DNA of 9,235 bases. Origin: Bacteroidales bacterium UBA3868. GTDB lineage: Bacteria; Bacteroidota; Bacteroidia; Bacteroidales; WCHB1-69. The stretch covers positions 1-9,235 of the forward strand of contig DGGS01000164.1 of the NCBI GenBank assembly GCA_002392325.1, written 5' to 3'. The translations under genes were made by a program, and so were the position numbers. The number at the start of each line of letters is the position of its first letter. Positions within the stretch are counted from its first letter, which is position 1. This document shows positions 1-5,749 of the stretch, piece by piece. The notes beneath the pieces are model-generated. The model did no database searches. It was not told the origin of the DNA and worked only from the letters and a program-made list of their open reading frames with translations.

Positions 1-257
1 ATTTTGACAGGCAGAAGGTTATCGGGAACTACATTGTTGACTTTTATGTGAAAAGACTTGGGCTTGTGGTGGAAATAGACGGCGGCTCCCACAACGAGAA
101 GATGGACTATGACGCACGGCGTGACGCTTGCTTGGAGGAACTTGGATTAAGGGTTTTCCGAACGACGGACTACGATGTCTTGCAACATGTGGGCATCGTG
201 TTGGAAGACTTGAGAAAATTCATTGTTGAGAATCATGAGCATGAAGGTTCCAAATAA
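1..257 (+). CDS. DUF559 endonuclease-like protein, 3' part (5' end outside window)
   Basis: The reading frame is open from position 3 to the TAA at 255-257, giving 84 visible residues, and the true start lies upstream of the window. The visible part begins with the IGNYIVDFYV strand and continues with LVVEIDGGSH. This is the core signature of the DUF559/Vsr-like branch of PD-(D/E)xK nucleases: an Asp (visible residue 13) followed by E-x-D-G-G-x-H (residues 24-30). The tail, with RVFRTTDYDVLQH, also fits the family's closing strand and helix. Complete members are about 110-130 residues, so roughly one third is missing. The family is predicted to cleave or nick DNA and is often found as an isolated gene next to palindromic repeats; the biological role is not established. 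The hairpin cluster just downstream (294-390) fits that pattern. A GTG at 48 is an internal codon, not the start. Confidence 0.87.
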   Translation, partial: FDRQKVIGNYIVDFYVKRLGLVVEIDGGSHNEKMDYDARRDACLEELGLRVFRTTDYDVLQHVGIVLEDLRKFIVENHEHEGSK

Positions 258-293
258 GGAAGAAATCCCCAAGAATCTTAAATTCCACAAGGA

Positions 294-390
294 TGGCCTG
301 TCGGCCAATCTCACATATTACTACCCTGCCCTTCGGGCACCCCTTCTAAAATAGAAGGGGAGTCTTTGGGTGTGGCACCAGAGGTGCCGC
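294..390. repeat. Cluster of four short hairpins behind the DUF559 gene
   Basis: Four perfect small inverted repeats follow each other within 97 bp. They are TGGCC/GGCCA (294-298/303-307), GCCC/GGGC with loop TTC (328-331/335-338), a 9-bp stem CCCCTTCTA/TAGAAGGGG with a 3-nt loop (340-348/352-360), and GGCACC/GGTGCC with loop AGA (374-379/383-388). The last is extended by a T-G and a G-C pair. No T-run follows any of them, so they do not look like a simple terminator. The C-rich, then stem, then G-rich layout resembles palindromic repeats I remember next to DUF559 genes in other genomes; that link is inference. No gene is visible in 258-514. Confidence 0.6.
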
Positions 391-455
391 GGACATAATA
401 AACGAAATTTTCCCCAGCTCTTTTTTCATGAACGGTCAACTCCTATATCATTGCC

Positions 456-491
456 AAAAAAAATGACCGCTTTCAGGCGGTCATTTTTTTT
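456..491. terminator. Bidirectional intrinsic terminator
   Basis: Eight A's (456-463), a 7-bp GC-containing stem TGACCGC/GCGGTCA (464-470/477-483) with a 6-nt loop, then eight T's (484-491). It reads as a stem plus U-tract on both strands. It lies 24 bp past the stop of the minus-strand membrane protein gene and can also stop plus-strand transcripts coming from the DUF559 side. Confidence 0.9.
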
Positions 492-514
492 ATTCAGAAA
501 TCTGATTCTATATT

Positions 515-1468
515 TTAGAATTTATCGGCGTTGTCCACCATCAATTTGTTCTTCTTGTTGTAGGTGATCAGCAGATAAGTCTCTTCAGCCAGGCAGAGTA
601 CGAGAAGCACAATTGCCACGATGACGATATTGCCATGGTTGGATTTGATGAAGAGAGGTCCTTCGGTGAAGAAAGTCTTGTACAACACGAAGTTCATCAA
701 CCATACGCAGATCAGGGTCAGAATCCACCAAATTCCCAGATGGAGACCACCGTTGTCAACAGCTTTGTCCTTATCGGCCACTTTCACAATCTCCTTGTCT
801 TCCAACACAAAATCTGTTTCCTCCCAAATCTCCTTGAAGAAAGACATGGGTTTCAGCAGGTTATAGACAGGGACAATCCAGGAGACATAAGACATCCAAG
901 CGGGCATACCGTCCTTCATGCTATGGGAAACATTATGCAGGTTCTTGGAGTTTTTAAAATTCCATGTGGCGAAGGTGAAGATTTTCAAGATGAACACAAT
1001 CAGGGTGATAACAGCTATCACGATGAAGGAGGACTTGGTTTTGGCGTTGTCGGCGTTCAGGGCATCCCATTCCTCTTTCAGCGGGGTGTATTCTGCCTCT
1101 TGGGTGGAAATCAGATCCAGATGCTCCTGCATGGTCTTCTTTTTCTGGGACAGGGTCTCTTTGGTCACTGAGATACTCTCTTCGAGGGCTTTTTTGCCAG
1201 CTTTATCCACTTTCGGGAGTTTCTGCTGAAGCGTATCCAACTTGTACTGATAGTAGGCCACCTCGGCGCTGTCCTGTTTGAGCGGGTGTTGTGCCATCAC
1301 GAATGACTCGTACGCTTTTTCGTATGCGGGTCTGGCCTCAACCACCTTAAGGTTGGTCTTGTCAAATTTCATCAAAAAGAGCATGGAGACGACGAACAGC
1401 ACGAGCAGTAAAATGTTGAGCAGAAGTGTCAACTTGCTCCACAAGGAATTGTTGGTAATGTTTTTCAT
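515..1468 (-). CDS. DUF4328-like multi-pass membrane protein with an inserted coiled coil
   Basis: The product has 317 residues, starting with ATG at 1468 and ending with TAA at 515-517. There is a hydrophobic segment at residues 12-33, then a long charged Glu/Lys/Gln-rich stretch (about 45-140) that looks like coiled coil, then further membrane segments at about 147-168, 244-265 and 280-302. Around residues 186-217 lies a PxW...W-x-VPVYNLLKPMxxFKEIWEET block. That block, together with the Trp-Asn...Asn-Leu after the second segment, resembles the core of DUF4328 membrane proteins, whose function is unknown. The extended region between the first and second membrane segments is much longer than I expect for that family. 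The gene stands alone, with a -7 element upstream (1515-1522) and a strong terminator downstream, so it is probably monocistronic. The coding call is firm; the family name is moderate, and no function can be given. Confidence 0.78.
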   Translation of the reverse strand: MKNITNNSLWSKLTLLLNILLLVLFVVSMLFLMKFDKTNLKVVEARPAYEKAYESFVMAQHPLKQDSAEVAYYQYKLDTLQQKLPKVDKAGKKALEESISVTKETLSQKKKTMQEHLDLISTQEAEYTPLKEEWDALNADNAKTKSSFIVIAVITLIVFILKIFTFATWNFKNSKNLHNVSHSMKDGMPAWMSYVSWIVPVYNLLKPMSFFKEIWEETDFVLEDKEIVKVADKDKAVDNGGLHLGIWWILTLICVWLMNFVLYKTFFTEGPLFIKSNHGNIVIVAIVLLVLCLAEETYLLITYNKKNKLMVDNADKF

Positions 1469-1514
1469 ACTACAATATTATTTTATGTTACTAATTATCA
1501 GTATAATAATATTC

Positions 1515-1522
1515 CAAATCTA
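1515..1522 (-). promoter_or_regulatory. Bacteroidetes -7 box for the membrane protein gene
   Basis: On the minus strand this reads TAGATTTG, matching TANNTTTG. It would start transcription near 1508, about 40 nt before the ATG at 1468. No good TTTG lies 19-21 nt upstream (the nearest is 16 nt away). The box sits in the dyad CCAAAT/ATTTGG (1514-1519/1524-1529), which also creates a TAAATTTG on the plus strand at 1521-1528. Confidence 0.55.
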
Positions 1523-1616
1523 AATTTGGAAGCAAACGCAAAAGTAAAAAAAATATCGGTAAATAGGATGGTTTGGCAAAAAAAAATAAATATGACGAAT
1601 ATTACCAAAAAAAATG

Positions 1617-1624
1617 TATTTTTG
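1617..1624 (+). promoter_or_regulatory. -7 box of the tRNA-Pro gene
   Basis: TATTTTTG matches TANNTTTG and is followed by CA. It ends 16 nt before the first base of the tRNA, so the transcript would begin about 10 nt upstream of the mature 5' end. No clear -33 TTTG is present at the usual distance; the upstream region is A-rich. Confidence 0.6.
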
Positions 1625-1640
1625 CAGCCTCAAATAACGG

Positions 1641-1716
1641 CGGGGTGTGGCGCAGTTGGTAGCGCGCTACGTTCGGGACGTAGAGGCCGGAAGTTCGAGT
1701 CTTCTCACCCCGACCA
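1641..1716 (+). tRNA. tRNA-Pro, anticodon CGG
   Basis: A full cloverleaf of 76 nt includes an encoded CCA. The acceptor stem is CGGGGTG/CACCCCG (1641-1647/1706-1712) with discriminator A at 1713. The D arm is GCGC...GCGC with loop AGTTGGTA. The anticodon stem is CTACG/CGTAG (1667-1671/1679-1683) around the loop TTCGGGA, which places anticodon CGG at 1674-1676 with G37 after it. The T arm is GGAAG/CTTCT with loop TTCGAGT. A first base C1 is typical of tRNA-Pro. This tRNA reads CCG codons. It stands alone with its own -7 box and terminator. Confidence 0.97.
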
Positions 1717-1719
1717 ATC

Positions 1720-1750
1720 AAAAAAGCAATCCGAATGGATTGCTTTTTTT
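1720..1750 (+). terminator. Intrinsic terminator of the tRNA-Pro gene
   Basis: The stem AGCAATCC/GGATTGCT (1725-1732/1737-1744) has loop GAAT and is followed by a T-run (1744-1750). Matching A's on the left (1720-1725) lengthen the stem. It begins 4 nt after the tRNA CCA. On the minus strand it could also stop transcripts from the nucleoside phosphorylase gene, whose stop is at 1840. Confidence 0.88.
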
Positions 1751-1765
1751 GTTGCTATGATTGGG

Positions 1766-1796
1766 ATTCCGCCGTTCACAATATTCACGGCGGAAT
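1766..1796. repeat. 9-bp inverted repeat downstream of the nucleoside phosphorylase gene
   Basis: ATTCCGCCG (1766-1774) and CGGCGGAAT (1788-1796) are perfect complements around a 13-nt loop. The structure lies 43 bp beyond the minus-strand stop codon at 1840. No T-run follows on either strand, so it is more likely an mRNA 3'-end stabilising hairpin than a complete terminator; the tRNA terminator lies just beyond it. Confidence 0.5.
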
Positions 1797-1839
1797 GGTT
1801 TGGCGCACCGAAGGAATGCTTGGGAAAAAGCAGGGGGAG

Positions 1840-2700
1840 TTAGAATCGGTCGAGCACCGTCTTGCAAAGATCCTGCATCAGGCCGTGGTAGTCATCCAGG
1901 AAGCGTCCGGTGACGCGGTTTGCGATGATCAGGCATACGGTTAAAGGATTATGACCCAACACATTGCCGAGACCGTAAATGGCGGAGCACTCCATCTCCA
2001 TATTGGTCACTTTCAGTCCGTTGTAGTTGAACGCTTCGATTTTGCGGTTCAGTTCCGGATACATGAGGCGCGCACGCACCTGCCGGCCTTGCGGCCCGAA
2101 GAAGCCGGGGGCGCTGATGGTGACACCCTGTTTCATGTCAAAGGCGATGCGCCGGAGCAGCTCGGGGCTGGCCGGGGTGCAATACGGGTGTGGGAGCCGG
2201 GGATTCCAGCCAGTTTGCTGGATAAAAGCGTCCACCACATCCTCCTCATTGATATCCCCATAATCGTAGAACTGCAGCACGCCATCGATGCCGAAACCGT
2301 GCGCCGAAGCCACAAATGACCCGCACTCGATGTCAGGATTCAGGGCCCCAGAAGTGCCGATGCGCACCAGATTGAGTGTGTGGCGCTCCGACTTGACCTC
2401 CCGTGTGCCCAAATCTATGTTGGCCACCGCATCCAATTCGTTCAACACAATATCTATATTGTCAGTCCCCATGCCCGTGGAAATCACAGACACCCGTTTG
2501 CCCTTGTAAGTTCCCGTATGCGTGATCAACTCACGGTTCTGCTTTTTCACATCAATCGTGTCCAGCATCACCGAAAGCATCGGCACACGACCGGGGTCGC
2601 CCACCAATATCACATTGTCGGCCAGCTCATCGGGATGCAAGTTAAGATGGTATATGGCACCATCTTTCTGTAATGGGAGTTCAGATGCGGGTATTTTCAT
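1840..2700 (-). CDS. udp: Nucleoside phosphorylase, uridine phosphorylase type
   Basis: This 286-residue protein of the PNP/UDP phosphorylase family (NP-I fold) would cleave a nucleoside with phosphate, giving free base and ribose-1-phosphate in the cytoplasmic salvage pathway. Visible family marks are VGDPGRVP (residues 33-40, phosphate site), STGMGTDN (74-81), GTSG (115-118) and MEMEC (234-238), where the acidic residues bind the ribose. The stretch FFGPQGR (200-206) aligns with FYPGQER of E. coli uridine phosphorylase, so the uracil-binding Gln (204) and Arg (206) appear kept. This favours uridine over purine nucleosides, but substrate choice is inferred. I chose the ATG at 2700 over the in-frame ATG at 2736, because the -7 box (2726-2733) would start the RNA near 2719, downstream of the earlier ATG, and the family begins close to this residue. 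The gene is divergent from the ricT-like gene. Confidence 0.9.
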   Translation of the reverse strand: MKIPASELPLQKDGAIYHLNLHPDELADNVILVGDPGRVPMLSVMLDTIDVKKQNRELITHTGTYKGKRVSVISTGMGTDNIDIVLNELDAVANIDLGTREVKSERHTLNLVRIGTSGALNPDIECGSFVASAHGFGIDGVLQFYDYGDINEEDVVDAFIQQTGWNPRLPHPYCTPASPELLRRIAFDMKQGVTISAPGFFGPQGRQVRARLMYPELNRKIEAFNYNGLKVTNMEMECSAIYGLGNVLGHNPLTVCLIIANRVTGRFLDDYHGLMQDLCKTVLDRF

Positions 2701-2725
2701 AACATCAACATTTACAAATTGAGTG

Positions 2726-2733
2726 CAAATATA
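2726..2733 (-). promoter_or_regulatory. -7 box of the nucleoside phosphorylase gene
   Basis: The minus strand reads TATATTTG, followed by CAC, which matches TANNTTTG. Transcription would start near 2719, about 20 nt before the ATG at 2700. The -33 element is not clear. This box decides the choice of start codon for the gene. Confidence 0.6.
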
Positions 2734-2757
2734 CAATTTTCAATTTAAAATTTGAGT

Positions 2758-2788
2758 TTTGAACTTTGAATTTGATTTTGTATCTTTG
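2758..2788 (+). promoter_or_regulatory. Full Bacteroidetes promoter of the ricT-gldH pair
   Basis: TTTG (2758-2761), a spacer of 19 nt, then TATCTTTG (2781-2788) match TTTG-N19-21-TANNTTTG exactly. The start of transcription would be near 2795, about 13 nt before the ATG at 2808, with an AT-rich short leader and no Shine-Dalgarno site. Confidence 0.75.
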
Positions 2789-2807
2789 CCGACTTAATTT
2801 TATATAG

Positions 2808-4262
2808 ATGGAAAACAGATCAGAAGATAAAAAACAAAACAATTATAGACACAAACGCCACTCAAAACATCGTCAGAATCAACAAGATAGAAACCAAGAC
2901 AAGCAGCAGGACTCCTTAAGGGAAGAACCTGTGGAAGCATCGGAGCCCGAAGTTCCCGCGGACATGGAGGTGCGTAACCAAACTAAAGGACCGGCTACGC
3001 CAATGGATGATGATGACGATCCCAACGACATCGGTGACATCACCGACATTGAGCGGAAAAAGGTGGTGAAGCATGTGACGGAGGATGACAAGGACCACAC
3101 CCAGGCGGAAGATTGGGAAAAGTACCTCAACATTGACATCCGCACCGGTCTGTCTCCCGAGTCGGCCAAGATTGCAGAGAACATTTTTCTCACCCGCGGA
3201 CTCAGCGACCTTCCGGAACCGGAGCATATTCACTGCCATGAATACAACTACAACGCCTGCAAACTGCCCACCTACGATTGGATTTCCAAGATGGATATCT
3301 CATTGGATTACATTGAGTTCCCCATCGCCGAGGTGCGTTTCAAAAACAGTCACAAGGACTTCTTCCTGCTGCCGCAGGAAGGCGTGTTCAAGGTTGGCGA
3401 CATTGTGGCCGTGGAAGCCAATCCCGGGCACGATATCGGCATCATTTCCATGTTGGGATTGCAGGTGAAACGCCAACTGGAGCACAAGCACATAAAACCG
3501 GAAAATGTCACCAAGAAGTTGTACCGCACCGCACGATACGCCGACATTGAGGAATGGATCTCGACCGTGGGTTTGGAACACGAAACCATGCTCAAGTCGC
3601 GCTATACGGCTTGGGATTTGAACCTCAAGATGAAAGTCAACGATGTGGAATACCAGGGCGACGGCACCAAGGCCATTTTCTACTATTCCGCTGAGGAGCG
3701 TGTGGATTTCCGCGAACTGATCAAGATATTAGCCGAGTTGTTCCACATCCGCATCGAGATGCGCCAGATCGGCGTGCGTCAGGAAGCCGCCCGACTCGGA
3801 GGTCTGGGTTCCTGCGGACGCGAGCTTTGCTGCTCATCGTGGCTCACCAATTTCCAATCCGTGTCCACGAACACCGCACGCACGCAGCAACTCTCCCTCA
3901 ATCCCCAGAAACTGGCCGGCATGTGCGGCAAGCTCAAATGCTGTCTCAATTTCGAACAGGACACCTACCTGCAGGAACTCAAGGAATTTCCCGCCCCGAA
4001 CATCCATCTCAAAACCAAAAAAGGCAAGGGATTCTACAACAAAATCGACATCTTCAAGAAGATTGTATGGTACTCCTACGCTGATGATCCTTCCACCATT
4101 TTCGCCCTGCCGTTGGACAAGGTAAAACAAATCATCAAGATGAACGAGAGCGGCAAATACCCCGACACGCTGGAGGAATTCGCCAGTGTGAACCAGAAGA
4201 AGGTGGATGAAGGCAACAACTACAGCATGGACGAGCTCAAGAACATCGCGGACGAAAAATAA
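2808..4262 (+). CDS. ricT: PSP1-domain protein, RicT (YaaT)-like
   Basis: The product has 484 residues. Residues 1-110 are a highly charged, low-complexity extension (Lys/Asn/Gln/Asp-rich, with a DDDDDPND run at 67-74). Residues 143-163 (HCxxxxxxxACKLPTYDWISKMD) and about 172-330 form the PSP1-type body, with EVRFKNSHKDFF, GDIVAVEANPGHDIG and a DxxYQGDGTKAIFYYSAEERVDFRELI segment. Then come the diagnostic cysteines C336, C341, C342 (GGLGSCGRELCCSSWL) and C373, C378, C379 (MCGKLKCCLNFE). In Bacillus subtilis, RicT joins RicA and RicF in a complex carrying [4Fe-4S] clusters that acts in RNA maturation with RNase Y and in development. Whether the Bacteroidetes homolog does this is unknown; no RicA or RicF gene is nearby. 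It has a strong own promoter and lies 23 bp upstream of gldH, so the two are probably cotranscribed. It is much longer than B. subtilis RicT (about 275 residues), mainly because of both termini. Confidence 0.9.
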   Translation: MENRSEDKKQNNYRHKRHSKHRQNQQDRNQDKQQDSLREEPVEASEPEVPADMEVRNQTKGPATPMDDDDDPNDIGDITDIERKKVVKHVTEDDKDHTQAEDWEKYLNIDIRTGLSPESAKIAENIFLTRGLSDLPEPEHIHCHEYNYNACKLPTYDWISKMDISLDYIEFPIAEVRFKNSHKDFFLLPQEGVFKVGDIVAVEANPGHDIGIISMLGLQVKRQLEHKHIKPENVTKKLYRTARYADIEEWISTVGLEHETMLKSRYTAWDLNLKMKVNDVEYQGDGTKAIFYYSAEERVDFRELIKILAELFHIRIEMRQIGVRQEAARLGGLGSCGRELCCSSWLTNFQSVSTNTARTQQLSLNPQKLAGMCGKLKCCLNFEQDTYLQELKEFPAPNIHLKTKKGKGFYNKIDIFKKIVWYSYADDPSTIFALPLDKVKQIIKMNESGKYPDTLEEFASVNQKKVDEGNNYSMDELKNIADEK

Positions 4263-4285
4263 TTACGGTTAAGCATCTTGCAACA

Positions 4286-4750
4286 ATGAAAAAAATTGTC
4301 TGGCTTTTATTCGGAATTGTCCTGTTTTGCACCGCGTGCAACAAGAATGTCTATTATAGTGACATCCAAACCCTTTCGAAAGAGCAATGGGACATCAGGA
4401 AACCGTTGACTTTCACGGTTGACATCACCGATTCCATGCAGTATTTCGACATGTATGTTCATGTGCGCAACACCACAGACTTCCAGACGCAGAATTTCTA
4501 TGTGTTCATGAACACCAAATATCCTGACGGGCACAGCGAGCAGGACACATTAGGGTTCATACTTTGCGACAAGTTCGGGAAATGGACGGGCAAGGGCCAG
4601 GGTCGCATCAAGGACAACAAGTTCCTGTTCCAGCCCAATGTGCGGTTCCCCTTCAACGGCACCTACACATTCACGGTCACGCAGGGCATGCGCGAGGATG
4701 TGGTGTCCGGCATCAGTGATTTCGGCATCACGTTGGAGAAGCATAAATAG
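4286..4750 (+). CDS. gldH: Gliding motility lipoprotein GldH
   Basis: This 154-residue lipoprotein has a short positive N-terminus, a hydrophobic stretch (residues 4-14) and a lipobox ending at Cys18 (F-C-T-A-C). The mature part carries GldH landmarks: TDSMQYFDMYVHVRNTTDF, then YPDGHSEQDTLGF, GKWTGKGQGRIKDN and GTYTFTVTQGMREDVVSGISDFGI near the C-terminus. In Flavobacterium johnsoniae GldH is required for gliding and for function of the associated type IX secretion machinery, and many non-gliding Bacteroidetes keep it. The residues after Cys18 (N-K-N-V) lack the acidic surface-export signal, which suggests the periplasmic face of a membrane; this is inference. The length matches the family. 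The gene follows the ricT-like gene by 23 bp with no promoter visible between. Its TAG is 3 bp from the stop codon of the convergent rsgA. Confidence 0.92.
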   Translation: MKKIVWLLFGIVLFCTACNKNVYYSDIQTLSKEQWDIRKPLTFTVDITDSMQYFDMYVHVRNTTDFQTQNFYVFMNTKYPDGHSEQDTLGFILCDKFGKWTGKGQGRIKDNKFLFQPNVRFPFNGTYTFTVTQGMREDVVSGISDFGITLEKHK

Positions 4751-4753
4751 TAA

Positions 4754-5686
4754 TTATTCCAATTGCCAATCGGCCAGTTTCATGTCATCGTCCAGCAGGA
4801 TGGCCAGGTAGTTCATGTAACGCGATTCGGCAATATGCCCGTCCTCAACGGCCTGACGGACCAGACAGCCGGGCTCGTGCGTGTGCGAGCAGTCGTCAAA
4901 CTTGCATTTGTTGTTGTACGCGCGAATCTCAGGGAAATAATCCCGAATCTCCTCTTTGGAATATTGTATCAGCCCAAACTCCTTGATGCCAGGCGTGTCC
5001 ATCACATACCCACCCGCCAGCGGGAACATTTCCGCAAAAGTAGTCGTGTGGCGGCCTTTGAGGTGCTGCTTGGAAATCTCTCCCACCCGCAAGTCCAACG
5101 AGGGGTCCAGACACTTGATCAGCGCAGACTTGCCCGTGCCGGAATGCCCACTGAACAGGGCCACCCGACCCGCCATCTTCTGCCGTAACTCCTCAATACC
5201 CTCCCCTGTAACCGCAGAGGTGTGCACGGCCTGGTAACCAATGCCCGTATAGAGTTCCGTCATCTGCTCCACCATCCGTTTCTCCTGCTCCGTGTAAATG
5301 TCCATCTTGTTGAAAACCAAGCAGACCGGTATGCGGAAACCTTCAGCAGACACCAGAAAACGATCAATGAAACCTAACGAGGTGCGCGGCTCCTTCAGCG
5401 TCACCAAAAGGAAACACACATCTATATTGGAGGCAATCACATGGCTGATTTTGGAAAGATTGGTGGATTTTCGCTCAATGAAATTGCGACGCGGCTCTAT
5501 GTTCGTAATCGTTCCGGTGCCGTCCTCCTCCAACTCAAACTCCACCCAATCGCCCACCACCACAGGATTGGTGTTTTTGATGCCCTTGATGCGGAACTGG
5601 CCCCGCAAACGGCACTGCACCACCACCCCGTCATCTTGACGGGCTTGGTACCAACTGCCGGTGGATTTGGTGATGAGGGCTCTCAT
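4754..5686 (-). CDS. rsgA: Ribosome small subunit-dependent GTPase A
   Basis: The 310-residue protein has the circularly permuted GTPase layout of RsgA/YjeQ. An N-terminal OB-fold (about residues 1-70, with VVVGDWVEFE) is followed by G4 NKMD (126-129), G5 SAVTGEG (157-163), G1 GHSGTGKS (180-187), G2 in GRHTTT (211-216) and G3 DTPG (230-233). The C-terminal zinc site is C261, C266, H268, C274 (CKFDDCSHTHEPGC). It binds the 30S subunit and uses GTP hydrolysis in its late maturation. All motif residues are present and length is normal. The start ATG is 45 bp downstream of the dxr stop with no promoter visible on this strand, so it is probably the last gene of the hpt-adk-dxr-rsgA transcript. It ends 3 bp from gldH, which comes from the other side. 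Confidence 0.96.
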   Translation of the reverse strand: MRALITKSTGSWYQARQDDGVVVQCRLRGQFRIKGIKNTNPVVVGDWVEFELEEDGTGTITNIEPRRNFIERKSTNLSKISHVIASNIDVCFLLVTLKEPRTSLGFIDRFLVSAEGFRIPVCLVFNKMDIYTEQEKRMVEQMTELYTGIGYQAVHTSAVTGEGIEELRQKMAGRVALFSGHSGTGKSALIKCLDPSLDLRVGEISKQHLKGRHTTTFAEMFPLAGGYVMDTPGIKEFGLIQYSKEEIRDYFPEIRAYNNKCKFDDCSHTHEPGCLVRQAVEDGHIAESRYMNYLAILLDDDMKLADWQLE

Positions 5687-5698
5687 GGGGTATATTTG
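5666..5698 (+). promoter_or_regulatory. Consensus promoter antisense to rsgA start and dxr end
   Basis: TTTG (5666-5669), a 21-nt spacer, then TATATTTG (5691-5698) fit TTTG-N19-21-TANNTTTG. Transcription would begin near 5705 and run antisense into the 3' end of dxr, immediately entering the hairpin at 5711-5749. No plus-strand gene follows. It may be real or a chance match; no expression evidence is available. Confidence 0.4.
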
Positions 5699-5710
5699 TA
5701 ATATGTTGGT

Positions 5711-5749
5711 ATTTGTCGCAGAGACGAATGATCATTCGCCCCTACAAAT
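5711..5749. repeat. REP-like palindromic element overlapping the end of dxr
   Basis: A perfect 14-bp palindrome, CGAATGATCATTCG (5725-5738), is flanked by partly paired arms and closed by ATTTGT/ACAAAT (5711-5716/5744-5749). On the minus strand, which is the sense RNA of dxr-rsgA, the two A-C mismatches in the arms become G-U wobbles, so the hairpin is more stable there; a 3-nt bulge remains. It encodes the last five dxr codons and the TGA at 5732-5734. The arms resemble the GTAGGGGCGAAT...ATTCGCCCCTAC type of dispersed repeat I recall from several phyla; that likeness is from memory. Confidence 0.6.

Noticed and set aside
1641..1750. tRNA-Pro 3' end as an integration site for a mobile element
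   Set aside because: No integrase gene and no direct repeat of the tRNA 3' end were seen in the window; the tRNA is followed at once by its terminator.
2701..2736. Upstream in-frame ATG (2736) as start of the nucleoside phosphorylase gene
   Set aside because: It would place the start codon inside or upstream of the -7 box at 2726-2733, and the extra 12 residues do not look like family sequence.
2998..3030. Run of GAT/GAC codons in the ricT-like gene as a tandem DNA repeat
   Set aside because: It is a short stretch encoding acidic residues (67-74) in a low-complexity segment, too short and irregular for a repeat array.
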